Below, in pieces: positions 9,377 to 19,066 of a DNA stretch of 44,333 bases. Within the stretch, counting starts at the first letter, position 1, and every line of letters starts with the position of its first letter. A program made the position numbers and the translations under genes. The notes under the pieces are model-generated. The model had not been told where the DNA came from, did no database searches, and saw nothing but the letters and a program-made list of their open reading frames with translations. Origin of the DNA: Pseudomonas mosselii (GTDB taxonomy: Bacteria; Pseudomonadota; Gammaproteobacteria; Pseudomonadales; Pseudomonadaceae); the NCBI RefSeq assembly GCF_003205295.1, contig NZ_QJRP01000036.1, positions 1-44,333 on the forward strand, in the 5' to 3' direction.

Positions 9377-12300
9377 TCAGACGCCCGCCATTTCATTCAT
9401 CATTCTTTCGATATCGGACAAGCCGTCCTCGCTCAACGACAAGCCGGTGGAGGCACAGGCCTGGGCAAAATCATTCAATTGCGGTTTCTCGAATAGCAGG
9501 CGCAGCGGGATGTCGATCCCCAGGCCCGAGTTGATCTTGGAAATCAGCTGGGCCGCCAGCAGCGAATGCCCGCCCAGCTCGAAGAAGTCATCGTTCAGGC
9601 CCACCCGCTCGACCTCCAGCACTTCGGCCCAGAGCGTGGCCAGCTGTTGCTCCAGCTCGCTGACCGGGGCCTCGTAGGCCGGCTGCGACTGCCGGGTATC
9701 GGGGGCCGGCAGCGCCTTGCGGTCGAGCTTGCCGTTGGGCAGCAGAGGCATGCGCTCGAGCAGCACCAGGTACATGGGCACCATGTAGTCCGGCAGGCTG
9801 GCGCCCAGGTGCGCCTTCAGTTCGGCGCGCAGGCCGCCTTCCTCCTCGGGCATCGCGTTGGGCACCAGGTAGGCGGCCAGTTGCTTGCCGCCCGGGCCGT
9901 CGATATCGACCACCAGCACCTCGCGTACCGCCGGATGCTCGCGCAGGCGCGCCTCGATCTCGCCCAGTTCGATGCGGAAACCACGGATCTTCACCTGGTG
10001 GTCGATGCGCCCGGCATACTCGACCAGCCCCTGTTCGCGATAGCGCGCCAGGTCGCCGGTGCGGTACAGGCGGGCACCCGGCGTGGTGGCGAACGGATCG
10101 GGGATGAAACGCTCGGCGGTCAGCCCCGGGCGGTTGTGGTAACCGCGAGCCAGCAGCTCGCCACCCACCAGCAGCTCGCCGATAGCGCCTGGCAGGGCCA
10201 AGTCGCCGGCGGCATCCACCAGGTGGATCGAGCGCCCGGCCAGGGCCTTGCCGATCGGGATCTGCACCGGCAAGGGCTGCTCGCCGGTGACATAGGCGCT
10301 GCAGTCATGGCTCATGACGCTGACGGTGGCCTCGGTCGGCCCGTAGGTGTTGAGCAGGCGCACATGACCGAGCCCGGCCTGTTGCCAGGCCAGCACGCCG
10401 TCGGCGGCCATGGCCTCGCCGCCCATGTGCACCTGGCGCAGCACGCCGTAGTCGCGCGGACCCTTGGCCGCGAAGTCCTTGGCCAGCAGGTACCAGTAGG
10501 CGGTCGGCAGGTCGGCGAAGGTGATGCCTTGGGTCACCACTTCGCGGTAGAAGGTCTCGCTGTCCCACAGCGTCGGGCCGCGCACCACCACGCTGGCGCC
10601 GCAGATCAGCGCCGGGTACAGCTGCTCGACAAAGGCGTCGAAGTTGAAGGTGGAGAACTGCAGTACCCGGTCGGCCGCCGACAGCCCGCAGAAGCCCTTG
10701 GCGACGTGGGCGTGCCGGCTCAGGGCCGCAGCGCTGATGCCCACGCCCTTGGGACGGCCGGTGGAGCCGGAAGTGTACATGATGTAGGCCAGGTTGTCGG
10801 GGTCGCCCAGCTCGGGCAACGCATGGCTCGGCCAGGCGTCCAGGGCCTCGCTGTCCAGGCACAGGCTGCGCACCTGCGGCGCCACCGCCAAGCCTTGCAA
10901 CTGCGCGCTGTGGCCGAGCAGCAGGACGATGCCGCTGTCCTCCATCATGTAGGCCAGGCGCTCGTGCGGGTAGTCTGGGTCCAGCGGCACATAGGCGCCG
11001 CCGGCCTTGAGCACCGCCAGCAGGCCGACCACCATGTCCAGGCTGCGCGGCAGGGCAATGCCCACGCGCACGTCCGGGCCGATGCCTGCCTCGCGCAGGC
11101 GGTGGGCCAACTGGTTGGCGCGCAGGTCCAAAGCCTGGTAGGTGAGCTGCTGCCCTTCGCAGATCAGCGCCGTGGCCTGCGGCGTGCGCGCGGCCTGGTC
11201 GGCGATCAGCTGCTGCACGGTGCGCTGGTCGGGGTAGACCGCCTCGTGCCGGCTCCATTGCTCAAGGATAATCTGGCGCTGCGCCGCGTCCAGCAGCGGC
11301 AGCTCGACGATGCGCTGGGCCGGCTGGGTACTGACTGCCTGCAACAGGTTGAGCCAGTGCCCGGCCATGCGTTCGATGGTGGCGTGCTCGAACAGGTCGC
11401 TGACGTAGGTCAGGGTCGCGCCCAGGCCGTCCTCGCTCTCGAAGGTGTCCAGGGCCAGGTCGAGGTGCGCCGTGGGGTTGTCCCAGGCCAGGCCGGCGAT
11501 GCTCAGCCCCGGCAACTCGCGAACATTCTCCGCACGGTAGGCCTGGTGGTTGAACATCACCTGGAACAGCGGGTTGTGGCTCAGGCTACGCTCCGGTTGC
11601 AGCGCCTCAACCAGTTGTTCGAAAGGCAGATCCTGATGGGCCTGGGCCTGCAGGGCGGTGTGCTTGACCTGTTGCAGCAGCTCGCTGAAGGTGGTCTGCA
11701 GGTCGAACTCGGCCTTGAGTACCTGGGTGTTGACGAAGAAGCCGATCAGCCCCTCGGTCTCGGCCCGGGTGCGGTTGGCGATCGGCACGCCGACGCGGAT
11801 ATCGGCCTGGCCGGTCTGGCGATGCAGCAGGCTCTGGAACGAGGCCAGCAGCAGCATGAACAAGGTCACCCCTTGCTCGCGCGCCTGCGCCTTGAGCGCC
11901 TGGGCCAGCGCCGCCGGGACCTCGACGGTCAGGCTACGCCCGGCATGGCTCTGCACGGTGGGACGCGGGTGATCGGTGGGCAGTTGCAGCACATAGTGCT
12001 CGCCACCCAGCTGCGCCAGCCAGTAGTCCAGCTGGCGGGCCTGTTCGCCGGCTTCCATCCACTGACGCTGCCAGGCGGCGTAGTCGGCGTACTGCACGGC
12101 CAGGGCGGGCAGTTCAGGTTGCTGGCCCTGGCTCAAGGCCAGGTAGGCGTCGACCACTTCGTCGACCATGATCGGCATCGACCAGCCATCGGCGACGATA
12201 TGGTGCAGGGTCAGCACCAGCACGTGATCGTCCTCGGCCAGGCGCAGCAGGCGTACCCGCAGCAGCGGCCCCTGGCTCAGGTCGAACGGGCGCTGCACTT

Positions 12301-15300
12301 CGCGGGCCACGCGCTCGCGGACCGCCTCGGCGCGGGTGTCGTGGAGCGACTCCATGACCAGGGTGAAGGTGCTCGCCGGGTGAATGCGCTGCAGCGCCTG
12401 TCCGCCCTGCTGGTGGAAGGTGGTACGCAGGCTTTCGTGACGGGCCACCAGGGCCTCGAACGCCTGGCGCAGCGCTTCCAGGTTCAGCCGGCCTTTGAGT
12501 TGCAGGGCGGCGGGAATGTGGTAGGCGGCGCTGTCCGGCTCCAGCTGCCAGAGGAACCACTGGCGCTGCTGGGCATAGGACAGCGCCAGCGGCTGGCCAC
12601 GATCCACCGGCAGCAACGCCGGAGCCAGGCTGGCGCTGCCTTGTGCGGCGAGCGCGGCGAAGCCTTGCAGGTCCGGGCACTCGAACAGGCTGCGCAGCGC
12701 CAGCTCCAGGCCCAGCCCCTGGCGCACCCGGGCAATTACCTGGGTCGCCAGCAGCGAGTGGCCGCCGAGCTCGAAGAAGTTGTCGTGCAGGCCGACCTGT
12801 TCGACCTTGAGCACCTCGGCCCAGATCGCGGCCAGGCGTTGCTCCAGCTCGCTGCGCGGCGCCACGTAGTCGGCCTGCGCCTGGCTGGCGTCGGGCTTGG
12901 GCAGGGCCTTGCGGTCGAGCTTGCCGTTCGGCGTCTGCGGCATCGCCTCGAGGAACACCAGGTGCGCGGGCACCATGTACTCCGGCAAGCCGGCCTTCAG
13001 GTGGCGCAACAGCTCGACGCGCAGGTCTTCACCTGCCTGCGCGCTCGGCACCAGGTAGGCCGCCAGCTGCTTGCCGCCCGCGCCGTCGATGTCGATCACC
13101 AGCGCCTCGCGCACCCCCGGGTGTTCGCGCAGGCGGGCATCGATCTCGCCCAGTTCGATACGGAAGCCGCGGATCTTCACCTGATGGTCGACCCGGCCGA
13201 CGAACTCGATGACACCATCGGCGCGGTAGCGCGCCAGGTCGCCGGTGCGGTACAGACGCCCACCAGGGCTGGCCCCGAACGGGTCGGGAATGAAGCGCTC
13301 GGCGCTCTGGCCCGGGCGGTTGTGGTAACCCCGGGCCAGCAGCTCGCCGCCCACCAGCAGCTCGCCGATAGACCCTGGCAGGGCCAGGTTGCCGGCCGCA
13401 TCGACCAGGTAGACGCTGCGTCCGGGCAGGGCCTGGCCGATCGGGATCTGCCCAGGCACGGCAGCCTGGCCGGTGACGTAGTCGCTGCAGTCATGGCTGG
13501 TGATGCACACCGTGGCCTCGGTCGGGCCGTAGGTGTTGACCAGCCGCACATCGGCCAGCCCCGCGGCGCGCCAGGCCAATACGCCATCGGCGGCCATGGC
13601 TTCGCCGCCCATGTGCACGCGGCGCAGCTGGCCGTAGTCCCTGGGCCCGCGGGCGGCGAAGTCCTTGGCCAGCATGTGCCAGTAGGCGGTCGGCAGGTCG
13701 CTGAAGGTGACGCCCTGCTCCAGCACCTGACGGTACCAGGTCTCACTGTCCCACAGCGCCTGGCCGCGCAGGACCACGCGGGCGCCGCAGACCAGCGCCG
13801 GGTACAGCTGCTCGACGAAGGCATCGAAGTTGAAGGTGGAGAACTGCAGCGCCCGGTCCGCCGCCGTCAGCCCGAAGCGGTCGACGAAGCCCAGCACGTG
13901 CCCGCGCAGGGCCGCGGCGCTGATGCCCACGCCCTTGGGGCGGCCGGTGGAGCCGGAGGTGTACATGATGTACGCCAGGTTGTCTGCCTGGGTCAGGTTG
14001 GCCAGGTCGTCCTCGGCGCAGCCTTGCAGCCAGTCGTCGCCCAGGTCCAGGCACAGGCTGCGGACCTCTGGCGCAACACTCAGGCGCGCCAGCACGCCCG
14101 ACTGGGTCAGCAGCAGGCGCAGGCCGCTGTCCTGGATCATGTAGGCCAGGCGGTCGTGGGGGTAGTCGGGGTCCAACGGCACATAGGCGCCGCCGGCCTT
14201 GAGCACCGCCAGCACGCTGACCACCATGTCCAGGCCGCGTTCGATGGCGATGCCGACCGACACGTCCGGGCCGACTCCAAGAGCGCGCAGCTTGTGGGCG
14301 ATGCGGTTGGCGCGGCGGTTCAGCGCCTGGTAGCTCAGCTCCTCGCCCTCGCAGACCAGCGCCACGGCTTGCGGGGCCTGGGCGGCCTGCGCCTCGAACA
14401 GCTGGTGCACGCAAGGAGCGTCGCTGAAATCGGCAGGCCGATGTTGCTCAAAGTCCAGCAGCGGCAGGTCGCTGATCGACTGCTGCGGCTGCAGGGCGAT
14501 GGCGCGCAGCAAGGCCAGCCAGTAGCCGGCCAGGCGTTCCACGGTGGCGCGCTCGAACAGCTCACTGACGTAGGTCAGGCTTGCGCCCAGGCCATCGTCG
14601 CTCTCGAAGGTGTCCAGGCTCAGGTCCAGCTGGGCGGTGTGGTTGTCCCAGGCCAGCCCTTCCACGGTCAACCCCGGCAGTTGACGGGCATCGCCTGCGC
14701 GGTAGGTCTGGTGGTTGAACATCACCTGGAACAACGGGCTGTGGCTCAGGCTGCGCTCCGGCTGCAGGGCCTCGACCAGTTGCTCGAAGGGCAGGTCCTG
14801 GTGGGCCTGGGCCTGCAGGGCGGTGTGCTTGACCTGCTGCAGCAGCTCGCCGAAGGTGGTGCGCAGGTCGAACTCGGCCTTGAGCACCTGGGTGTTGACG
14901 AAGAAGCCGATCAGGCCTTCGGTTTCGGCGCGGGTACGGTTGGCAATCGGCACGCCGACGCGGATATCGGTTTGCCCGGACACACGATGCAGCAGGCTCT
15001 GGAACGAGGCCAGCAACAGCATGAACAGGGTCACGCCCTGTTCGCGTGCCGTGGCCTTCAGGGCCTCGGCCAGCTCGCGCTCGAGGGTGATGTCCAGGCG
15101 CTCGCCGACATGGCTCTGCAACAGCGGACGCGGACGGTCGAGTGGCAGTTCCAGCACTGGCTGCTCGTCGCCCAGCTGTCCGCGCCAGTAGTCCAGCTGG
15201 CGGGTCTGCTCGCCAGCGTCCATCCACTGGCGCTGCCAGGCGGCGTAGTCGGCATACTGGAACGCCAGGGTCGGCAGTGGCGCGGCGGCGCCCTGACGGT

Positions 15301-18300
15301 AGCCGGCATACAGGCGCACCACCTCGTCGACCATGATCGGCATCGACCAGCCGTCGGCGACGATATGGTGCAAGGTCAGCACCAGCACATGGTCGTCTTC
15401 GGCCAGGCGCAGCAGGCGGGCACGCAGCAGCGGACCGTTTTCCAGGTGGAACGGCTGGCGGGCTTCCTCGGCCACCCGCGCCTGCAGGGCTTCAGCGCTG
15501 ACCGCTTCGACGGCCAGTTCGAAGTCGCTGGCCGGATGGATGCGTTGCCAGGCCTGCTCGCCTTCCTGATGGAAGGTGGTGCGCAGGGTTTCGTGACGAG
15601 CAACCAGCGCGGCGAAGCTGCTGCGCAGTGCCTCGATGTTCAGCTCGCCCTTCAGGCGCAGGGCTGAAGGGATATTGTAGGCGGCGCTTTCAGGCTCCAA
15701 CTGCCAGAGGAACCACTGGCGTTGCTGGGCGTAGGACAGCGGCAGCGGCTGGTTGCGGTCCACGACAGTGAACGCCGGCGCCTGGCTGGCCGAGCCTTGA
15801 CCGGCGGCCTGGGCGAAGGCCTGCAGGTCGGCGGACTCGAACAGGCTGCGCAGCGGGACTTCCAACTCCAGGCGCTGGCGGATCCGCGAGGTCACCTGGG
15901 TGGCCAGCAGCGAATGACCGCCGAGCTCGAAGAAGTTGTCGTGCAGGCCGACCTGCTCGACCTTCAGCACTTCGCTCCAGATCGCCGCCAGTTGCTGCTC
16001 CAGCTCCGTACGCGGGGCCACGTAGCCTTGTTGCAGCTGGCTGGCGTCCGGTTTCGGCAGGGCCTTGCGGTCCAACTTGCCGTTGGCGGTCAGCGGCCAC
16101 TGCTCCAGCACCAGGAAGTGCGTGGGGACCATGTAGTCCGGCAGGTTGGCTTTCAGGTGCTGTTTCAGCGTGTCGCGCAGAGTGGCGTGATCGGCGTTGG
16201 CGTCCTGGGCGATCAGGTAAGCGGCCAGTTGCTTGCCCCCTGCCCCGTCGATATCCAGCACCAGCACTTCGCGTACCGACGCATGTTCTTGCAGGCGTGC
16301 CTCGATTTCACCCAGTTCGATACGGAAACCACGGATCTTCACCTGATGGTCGATCCGGCCTACGTACTCGATCACCTCCTGGCCGCGATAACGCGCCAGG
16401 TCGCCGGTGCGGTACAGGCGCCCGCCTTCGCAGGAGAACGGATCCGGCACGAAGCGCTCGGCGGTCAGCGAGGCACGGTTGTGGTAACCACGTGCCAGGC
16501 CGGCATGGCCGACGTGCAGCTCGCCCGTGCAACCCTTGGCCACCGGGTTGAAGTCGGCATCCAGCACGTACATCGACAGGTCCGGGATCGCCGCACCGAT
16601 CGGGCTGCCCGGCTGTTGCGTGTCGGCAAAGCGGATCGGCCGGTAGGTCACATGAACCGTGGTCTCGGTGATGCCGTACATGTTGATCAGGTTGTCGCAA
16701 TCCTCGCCGAAACGCTCGAACCAGGGTTGCAGTGCCGCCACATCCAAGGCTTCGCCGCCGAAAATCACATAGCGCAGCGACAGGTCGGACGCACTGTCAC
16801 AGGCCACCCGCATCAGCGGCTTGAACGCCGATGGGGTCTGGTTGAGCACGGTGACACCCTGCTCCACCAGCAACTGGTGGAAGTCTTCCGGCGAACGGGT
16901 CACTTCACGCGGCACGATCACCAGGCGACCGCCGTGCAGCAACGCACCAAAGATCTCCCAGACCGAGAAGTCAAAGGCGTAGGAGTGGAACAGCGTCCAC
17001 ACGTCCTGCGGGCCGAAGCCGAACCAGGCATCGGTCGCCTTGAACAGACGCAGCAGGTTCTGGTGCGGCAGCAAAGTACCTTTCGGCTTGCCGGTCGAGC
17101 CCGAGGTGTAGATCACATAGGCCAGGTTGTCCGGCTGGCTCAGGTGCGCAGGATTCTCCTCGCTGTAGCCGGCCAGATCGTCTTCCAGCTTCAGGCTGCG
17201 AACCTGTGCCGGCACGGGCAGAGCGGCCAGCAGATAACCTTGCGTCAGCAGCAGTTGAATGCCGCTGTCTTTCATCATGTAGCTCAGGCGGTCCTGCGGG
17301 TATTCCGGATCCAGCGGCACATAGGCGCCGCCGGCCTTGAGGATCGCCAGCAGGCCGACGATCATCTCGAAGCCGCGCTCCACGGCGATACCCACCAGCA
17401 CATCCGGCCCCACGCCCTGCTCGCGCAGCTTGTGCGCCAGGCGGTTGGCACGGCGGTTGAGCTGGTCGTAGCTAAGCGACTGCCCGGCGAAGGTCACGGC
17501 GACCGCCTCAGGCGTACGCGCCGCCTGCGCCTCGATCAGCTCATGGGCGCACAGCGTGCTTGGGTAGCGCTGCACTTCGGTTTTCCAGTCGCCCTGCTCA
17601 GCCGCATCGAGCAACGGCAACTGCGCCACACGCTGCGCGTGGTCCTGGCAGATGCCCTGCAACAGGTTGCGCCAATGCCGGCCGATGCGCTCGACCGTGG
17701 CCGGGTCGAACAGCGAGGTGGCGTAGGTCAGTGCCGCAATCAGTCCGCCGTCGTGTTCGGCGGTATTGAGGATCAGGTCGAACTGGGTGGTCTGCCCTTC
17801 CCAGCTCAAGCCCTCGACCTGCAGCTCGCCCAGTTGACGGGCCATGCCCGGGCTTTCGGCCTGGTGGTTGAACAGCACCTGGAACAGCGGGTTGTGGCTC
17901 ATGCTGCGCTCAGGCTGCAGCGCCTCGACCAGTTGCTCGAACGGCAGGTCCTGGTGCGCCTGGGCCTGCAGCGCGGCCTCGCGAACCTGTTGCAACAACG
18001 CGGTGAAGGTGGTCTGCGGCACAAACTCGGCCTTGAGCACCTGGGTGTTGACGAAGAAACCGATCAGCCCTTGGGTTTCAGCCCGGGCACGGTTGGCCAC
18101 CGGCACGCCGACACGGATATCGGCCTGGCCGCTGTAGCGGTGCAGCAGGGTCTGGAACGATGCCAGCAACAGCATGAACAGGGTCACCCCCTGCTGGCGC
18201 GCCAAGGCCTTGAGCGCCTGGGCCAGGGAGGCATCGATATCGATGGCCAGGCGCGCGCCGTGGAAGTTCTGCACCGACGGCCGCGGACGGTCGACGGGCA

Positions 18301-19051
18301 ACTCCAGCAGCGGCTGCTCGCCGGCCAGCTGCTGGCGCCAGTAGCCGAGCTGGCGCTCCTGCTCGCCCGCCTCCATCCAGTCGCGCTGCCACAACGCGTA
18401 GTCGGCGTACTGGATCGGCAGCTCGGCCAGGGTCACTGGCGAGCCCTGACGCAAGCCTTGGTAAAGACGGATCAGCTCGTCCACCAGGATCGGCGTGGAC
18501 CAGCCATCGGAGACGATATGGTGCACAGTGAGGATCAGCACATGCTCTTCAGGCCCCAGCACCAGCAGCCTGACCCGCAGCAGCGGGCCCTGTTGCAGGT
18601 CGAAGGGTTGCTGCACCTCGGCTTCCACCCGCGCGCGGATGGCCGCGTCCAGATTTGCCGGATCGGCAACCGCGAACGGCTCCACCATCAATGCCAGCGG
18701 CATCGGCGGATGGACGATCTGCACCGCACCGTCACCCTCCTGGCGGAAGGTGGTGCGCAGGGTTTCGTGGCGCGCCACCAGGCTGTCGAAGCTGCGCTGC
18801 AACGCCTCGATATCCAGCGCGCCCTTGAGCCGCAGCGCCGCCGGGATGTTGTAGGCGGCGCTGTGCGGATCGAGCTGCCAGAGGAACCACTGGCGCTGCT
18901 GTGCGTATGAAAGCGCTGCCCCGTCCGCAGAGTCCCTTCTGAAGATCGGGGTGACCCCGTAGAGGTTGACACCCTGGCGCTTGAGCAAGGCTGCCAATGC
19001 CTTGCGCTCCCTGGTGGACAGCGACTTTACGGTGTCGAGCAGCTCTTGCAC
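9377..19051 (-). CDS. pvdK: Pyoverdine side-chain NRPS, three modules (Thr and two basic residues)
   Basis: 3224 residues, C-A-T repeated three times, with no E and no TE domain. All three C domains keep HHIVxDG and are of the L-donor type. A1 reads DFWNIGMVHK, the Thr code. A2 reads DAEDHGTVC and A3 DAEDHGTVS, both close to the Lys/Arg codes of P. aeruginosa pyoverdine synthetases, so a basic residue (Lys, Orn or Arg) is likely; which one is uncertain. Carrier serines are about 1047, 2099 and 3163. The start is GTG at 19051, preceded by GGGAG, 15 bases after the pvdJ stop. The N-terminus (starting MQELLDTVKSLSTRERKA) is unlike those of PvdI, PvdJ and PvdD. The C-terminus ends in an acidic helix (DIERMMNEMAGV) resembling that of PvdI. 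Predicted to extend Gly with Thr-basic-basic. The symbol follows the P. syringae gene order. Confidence 0.88.
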   Translation of the reverse strand: MQELLDTVKSLSTRERKALAALLKRQGVNLYGVTPIFRRDSADGAALSYAQQRQWFLWQLDPHSAAYNIPAALRLKGALDIEALQRSFDSLVARHETLRTTFRQEGDGAVQIVHPPMPLALMVEPFAVADPANLDAAIRARVEAEVQQPFDLQQGPLLRVRLLVLGPEEHVLILTVHHIVSDGWSTPILVDELIRLYQGLRQGSPVTLAELPIQYADYALWQRDWMEAGEQERQLGYWRQQLAGEQPLLELPVDRPRPSVQNFHGARLAIDIDASLAQALKALARQQGVTLFMLLLASFQTLLHRYSGQADIRVGVPVANRARAETQGLIGFFVNTQVLKAEFVPQTTFTALLQQVREAALQAQAHQDLPFEQLVEALQPERSMSHNPLFQVLFNHQAESPGMARQLGELQVEGLSWEGQTTQFDLILNTAEHDGGLIAALTYATSLFDPATVERIGRHWRNLLQGICQDHAQRVAQLPLLDAAEQGDWKTEVQRYPSTLCAHELIEAQAARTPEAVAVTFAGQSLSYDQLNRRANRLAHKLREQGVGPDVLVGIAVERGFEMIVGLLAILKAGGAYVPLDPEYPQDRLSYMMKDSGIQLLLTQGYLLAALPVPAQVRSLKLEDDLAGYSEENPAHLSQPDNLAYVIYTSGSTGKPKGTLLPHQNLLRLFKATDAWFGFGPQDVWTLFHSYAFDFSVWEIFGALLHGGRLVIVPREVTRSPEDFHQLLVEQGVTVLNQTPSAFKPLMRVACDSASDLSLRYVIFGGEALDVAALQPWFERFGEDCDNLINMYGITETTVHVTYRPIRFADTQQPGSPIGAAIPDLSMYVLDADFNPVAKGCTGELHVGHAGLARGYHNRASLTAERFVPDPFSCEGGRLYRTGDLARYRGQEVIEYVGRIDHQVKIRGFRIELGEIEARLQEHASVREVLVLDIDGAGGKQLAAYLIAQDANADHATLRDTLKQHLKANLPDYMVPTHFLVLEQWPLTANGKLDRKALPKPDASQLQQGYVAPRTELEQQLAAIWSEVLKVEQVGLHDNFFELGGHSLLATQVTSRIRQRLELEVPLRSLFESADLQAFAQAAGQGSASQAPAFTVVDRNQPLPLSYAQQRQWFLWQLEPESAAYNIPSALRLKGELNIEALRSSFAALVARHETLRTTFHQEGEQAWQRIHPASDFELAVEAVSAEALQARVAEEARQPFHLENGPLLRARLLRLAEDDHVLVLTLHHIVADGWSMPIMVDEVVRLYAGYRQGAAAPLPTLAFQYADYAAWQRQWMDAGEQTRQLDYWRGQLGDEQPVLELPLDRPRPLLQSHVGERLDITLERELAEALKATAREQGVTLFMLLLASFQSLLHRVSGQTDIRVGVPIANRTRAETEGLIGFFVNTQVLKAEFDLRTTFGELLQQVKHTALQAQAHQDLPFEQLVEALQPERSLSHSPLFQVMFNHQTYRAGDARQLPGLTVEGLAWDNHTAQLDLSLDTFESDDGLGASLTYVSELFERATVERLAGYWLALLRAIALQPQQSISDLPLLDFEQHRPADFSDAPCVHQLFEAQAAQAPQAVALVCEGEELSYQALNRRANRIAHKLRALGVGPDVSVGIAIERGLDMVVSVLAVLKAGGAYVPLDPDYPHDRLAYMIQDSGLRLLLTQSGVLARLSVAPEVRSLCLDLGDDWLQGCAEDDLANLTQADNLAYIMYTSGSTGRPKGVGISAAALRGHVLGFVDRFGLTAADRALQFSTFNFDAFVEQLYPALVCGARVVLRGQALWDSETWYRQVLEQGVTFSDLPTAYWHMLAKDFAARGPRDYGQLRRVHMGGEAMAADGVLAWRAAGLADVRLVNTYGPTEATVCITSHDCSDYVTGQAAVPGQIPIGQALPGRSVYLVDAAGNLALPGSIGELLVGGELLARGYHNRPGQSAERFIPDPFGASPGGRLYRTGDLARYRADGVIEFVGRVDHQVKIRGFRIELGEIDARLREHPGVREALVIDIDGAGGKQLAAYLVPSAQAGEDLRVELLRHLKAGLPEYMVPAHLVFLEAMPQTPNGKLDRKALPKPDASQAQADYVAPRSELEQRLAAIWAEVLKVEQVGLHDNFFELGGHSLLATQVIARVRQGLGLELALRSLFECPDLQGFAALAAQGSASLAPALLPVDRGQPLALSYAQQRQWFLWQLEPDSAAYHIPAALQLKGRLNLEALRQAFEALVARHESLRTTFHQQGGQALQRIHPASTFTLVMESLHDTRAEAVRERVAREVQRPFDLSQGPLLRVRLLRLAEDDHVLVLTLHHIVADGWSMPIMVDEVVDAYLALSQGQQPELPALAVQYADYAAWQRQWMEAGEQARQLDYWLAQLGGEHYVLQLPTDHPRPTVQSHAGRSLTVEVPAALAQALKAQAREQGVTLFMLLLASFQSLLHRQTGQADIRVGVPIANRTRAETEGLIGFFVNTQVLKAEFDLQTTFSELLQQVKHTALQAQAHQDLPFEQLVEALQPERSLSHNPLFQVMFNHQAYRAENVRELPGLSIAGLAWDNPTAHLDLALDTFESEDGLGATLTYVSDLFEHATIERMAGHWLNLLQAVSTQPAQRIVELPLLDAAQRQIILEQWSRHEAVYPDQRTVQQLIADQAARTPQATALICEGQQLTYQALDLRANQLAHRLREAGIGPDVRVGIALPRSLDMVVGLLAVLKAGGAYVPLDPDYPHERLAYMMEDSGIVLLLGHSAQLQGLAVAPQVRSLCLDSEALDAWPSHALPELGDPDNLAYIMYTSGSTGRPKGVGISAAALSRHAHVAKGFCGLSAADRVLQFSTFNFDAFVEQLYPALICGASVVVRGPTLWDSETFYREVVTQGITFADLPTAYWYLLAKDFAAKGPRDYGVLRQVHMGGEAMAADGVLAWQQAGLGHVRLLNTYGPTEATVSVMSHDCSAYVTGEQPLPVQIPIGKALAGRSIHLVDAAGDLALPGAIGELLVGGELLARGYHNRPGLTAERFIPDPFATTPGARLYRTGDLARYREQGLVEYAGRIDHQVKIRGFRIELGEIEARLREHPAVREVLVVDIDGPGGKQLAAYLVPNAMPEEEGGLRAELKAHLGASLPDYMVPMYLVLLERMPLLPNGKLDRKALPAPDTRQSQPAYEAPVSELEQQLATLWAEVLEVERVGLNDDFFELGGHSLLAAQLISKINSGLGIDIPLRLLFEKPQLNDFAQACASTGLSLSEDGLSDIERMMNEMAGV
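15600..17560 (-). repeat. Thr A-T-C segment, copy in pvdK
   Basis: The Thr A domain, carrier domain and first part of the following C domain form one near-identical tract shared with 22110-24070 in pvdJ. The A-domain part is also shared with 1741-3390 in pvdD. Identity fades about 300 bases into the downstream C domain and at the start of the A domain, where the C domains on the upstream side differ in type (L-donor here, post-epimerase in pvdJ and pvdD). Confidence 0.85.
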
Positions 19052-19066
19052 TTTGAATGTCTCCCG

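Noticed and set aside
9376..9396. Longer start of pvdD at 9396, overlapping the end of pvdK
   Set aside because: The shorter start at 9375 fits the N-terminus shared with PvdJ and gives a tight TGAGATG junction. The longer form adds seven residues with no counterpart, though it cannot be excluded.
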